Shown piece after piece: positions 62,372 through 64,000 of a DNA stretch of 64,000 nt. The stretch comes from Leptolyngbya sp. FACHB-261 (GTDB taxonomy: Bacteria; Cyanobacteriota; Cyanobacteriia; FACHB-261). The position numbers and the translations under genes are program-made. The stretch lies in contig NZ_JACJPL010000002.1 of NCBI RefSeq assembly GCF_014696065.1, positions 1 to 64,000 on the forward strand, written 5' to 3'. The notes below the pieces were generated by a model that was given only the letters and a program-made list of their open reading frames with translations, had not been told where the DNA came from and did not search any database. How positions within the stretch are numbered: position 1 is the stretch's first letter; each line of letters opens with the position of its first letter.

Positions 62372-63226
62372 CTAGGGGTTTTCAGCTGAGAAAGCATCGC
62401 ACTGCTCAGGGTTGCCACTTTCGACTCCACGCTTAAACCAGCGCGCCCGTTGCGCTGCACTGCCATGCGTGAAAGAGTCCGGCACAACATAACCTTGAGC
62501 TTGTTTCTGCAAGCGGTCATCACCAACACTGCTAGCGGCGTTGATTGCTTCTTCGATGTCACCTTCTTCCAGAATCTGGCGTGACTGTTGCGCACGATTG
62601 GCCCAGATACCTGCAAAACAGTCTGCTTGTAGCTCCTGTCGCACGGAGAGTTGATTAGCTTCTTCTTTGCTAACTTGTCTTTGCGCCGCTCGAACTTGCT
62701 GAGAAACACCTAGCAAATTCTGGACGTGGTGACCGACTTCGTGGGCAATTACATAGGCCTGGGCGAAGTCGCCGGGGGCTTGATATTTAGTTTGCAGATC
62801 ATCGTAGAAGCTCAAGTCAATGTAGAGCTTTTGATCGGCAGGGCAATAGAAGGGGCCAACTGCTGATTTGGCAAAACCACAGGCAGACTCTACAGCGTTG
62901 GAATAGAGAACTAATTTTGGCTCTACATAGTCGCCACCAGACTGTCTGAAGATATCGCTCCAGGTGTCTTCTGTATCGGCAAGGACGACTGAAACGAACT
63001 GAGCCTGTTTGTCCTCAGCAGGGGGTGCACCTGCGGGCGCTTGGGAAGATGAGCCACCCGTGGACCCACCCTGGTCCAGAATGACGCTGGGGTCGCCACC
63101 TAACAGAGCCACCAGCAGGGACAGGACAACTGCGCCAAGCCCACCACCGACAGCCACAGGACCAGAAATACCTGAGCCGCGTCTGTCTTCGACATTGGTG
63201 CTTTTGCGACCAAATTCCCAACGCAT
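62372..63226 (-). CDS. YpfJ-type neutral zinc metallopeptidase
   Basis: 284 residues. N-terminal part has one membrane segment (about 25-45, GGGLGAVVLSLLVALLGG), then a Gly/Ser/Pro-rich linker and a zincin domain with HEVGHHVQN (about 165-175) and QELQADCFAGIW, the expected third-ligand region. The N-terminal MRWEFGRKSTNVEDRRG matches the KPN_02809/YpfJ family. Probably membrane-anchored with the catalytic domain outside; substrate unknown. Confidence 0.9.
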   Translation of the reverse strand: MRWEFGRKSTNVEDRRGSGISGPVAVGGGLGAVVLSLLVALLGGDPSVILDQGGSTGGSSSQAPAGAPPAEDKQAQFVSVVLADTEDTWSDIFRQSGGDYVEPKLVLYSNAVESACGFAKSAVGPFYCPADQKLYIDLSFYDDLQTKYQAPGDFAQAYVIAHEVGHHVQNLLGVSQQVRAAQRQVSKEEANQLSVRQELQADCFAGIWANRAQQSRQILEEGDIEEAINAASSVGDDRLQKQAQGYVVPDSFTHGSAAQRARWFKRGVESGNPEQCDAFSAENP

Positions 63227-63380
63227 AGTTTAGAGTCTCCGAGCGATTAATCCGAAAGGAAGTTCTAGCCAAAAATGCAGCAATCTAGATAGAACCTTAG
63301 TCGCTCGGTTTGTTTAACTCATCTGTCACAGGAGCAACAATGTCTTCAGGGCCGGTCAGCCTTAGGGCTGACTGCTTCAG

Positions 63381-63701
63381 CTATAGCGATTTAGAGATAT
63401 AGAAATACCAGGGTTGAACAAAGCTCGTTTCTACGCCTGGAACCGATTCATTAACCAGGCTCATTAACCAGGCAAAGACTTGGCCCTGGTTCATCTGACG
63501 GCTACGTTGAAAGGCTTCCTGGAGCAGGCCAATGGCTAGAGGCAAGACTTGAGATTGCTGGATGCGCTTACTACCTCCATCGACAATTCCAAACGCTATA
63601 ACCTCCATATTCTGCACATCAATAATCCAATATTCTGTTACTCCTAAAACTTGATACAAAAGCCGCTTCTCACCTTTATCAGCAGTTAAAGATAGGACCA
63701 A
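63381..63701 (-). pseudogene. Uma2 gene fragment (N-terminus missing)
   Basis: The frame begins with TTG directly after a stop and reads LVLSLTADKGEKRLLYQVLG then VTEYWIIDVQNMEVIAF, the C-terminal half of Uma2 (DUF820). The N-terminal half and part of the active site are absent. The truncation point lies about 30 bases from the end of a transposase fragment, which suggests that an insertion or deletion broke the gene. Confidence 0.75.
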
Positions 63702-63728
63702 CTATCCTTAAACACCCAACAGGGTTTG

Positions 63729-64000
63729 TTAACCAAAACGATCTAGATCAAAGCGATACTTTATCGTTTCGAAGAAACCCTCAATTGCCCAGTGATGCCG
63801 ACCCCAGCGAGTCATAGTGCTGGCCTTTAGGGCTTTGTTTTTAATTTGCCCTCTGGTCGCACAAGACGCAATCCCAGTTGAGCTAGAGAGGGAGTATCCT
63901 TGCCACGATAGACTTGAACCCCCCCTACAAAGACTATATATCTGTTGCGATGAAAATTTCTGTTTTGAAGGTTGGAATTATTGCTGCCATTTCCTTTTTC
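63729..64000 (-). mobile_element. Transposase fragment (C-terminal, runs off window)
   Basis: The minus-strand frame from 64000 to the stop at 63729-63731 is open for about 90 codons and reads YIVFVGGVQVYRGKDTPSLA, LVRPEGKLKNKALKASTMTR, then RWGRHHWAIEGFFETIKYRF and DLDRFG. The W-x-I-E-G-F-F-x-T-x-K-x-R-F-x-L block is typical of cyanobacterial IS4-like transposases. The frame stops just after RFG, where related proteins usually continue, so the gene seems truncated at this end. The other end lies beyond the window. Confidence 0.75.

Overview
The window comes from a cyanobacterial chromosome. It opens with the 3' end of psbA (photosystem II D1). It also carries Psb35-like and Psb32-like photosystem II accessory proteins, an omega-3 acyl-lipid desaturase, and cyanobacteria-typical families (DUF6761, DUF4336, MEKHLA, pentapeptide repeat, PRC-barrel, Uma2). 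No rRNA, tRNA, CRISPR array or complete insertion sequence was found; a transposase fragment lies at the right edge. The species cannot be named from the sequence.

Layout. Positions 1-18.1 kb are mostly core genes: psbA (partial), smc, a PRC-barrel protein, bioF, a small DUF6761 protein, cysH, a chemoreceptor-like protein (minus strand), a pentapeptide protein, psb35-like, an ABC1 kinase, a Ser/Thr kinase, an HtrA protease (minus), an Hsp70-like protein and psb32 (minus). Positions 18.3-23.6 kb look accessory: short unknown genes, a hairpin-rich spacer, and a three-gene minus-strand cassette with two TIR-domain proteins. Positions 23.6-31.9 kb hold hemB, a GH1-like glycosidase, DUF4336, an orphan DNA methyltransferase, GNAT, macro-domain and GFA genes, a peptidoglycan-binding protein and an SGNH hydrolase.

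Positions 32.1-37.0 kb form one tight plus-strand operon: two U32-family proteins, TrmN6, CmoA and CmoB. By homology this is a complete route to the wobble base cmo5U34, plus the A37 methylation of the same tRNA-Val anticodon loop, which is an unexpected set for a cyanobacterium. Positions 37-49 kb are a mixed stretch: TVP38 protein, a gene broken by a one-base frameshift, Uma2, two SDRs, a methyltransferase, a TRIC-type channel, an EamA transporter, DesB and an MFS transporter. Positions 49.7-63.2 kb hold a KefF/KefC-type pair, a 5-formyl-THF cyclo-ligase family protein, RidA, an aldo/keto reductase, a carotenoid-desaturase-like flavoprotein, guanine deaminase, a TspO-like membrane protein, a two-domain CDC48-type AAA ATPase and a YpfJ-type metallopeptidase. 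The right end is a decayed Uma2 gene beside the truncated transposase.

The two strongest leads are the tRNA anticodon-loop modification operon (32152-37034) and the TIR cassette (20279-22923). Two unexplained, structured non-coding regions (19.13-19.63 kb and 38.88-39.26 kb) and a dispersed palindromic repeat (55.03 and 58.55 kb) are secondary leads. All functional calls are from motif and family recognition by eye; no database search was run.
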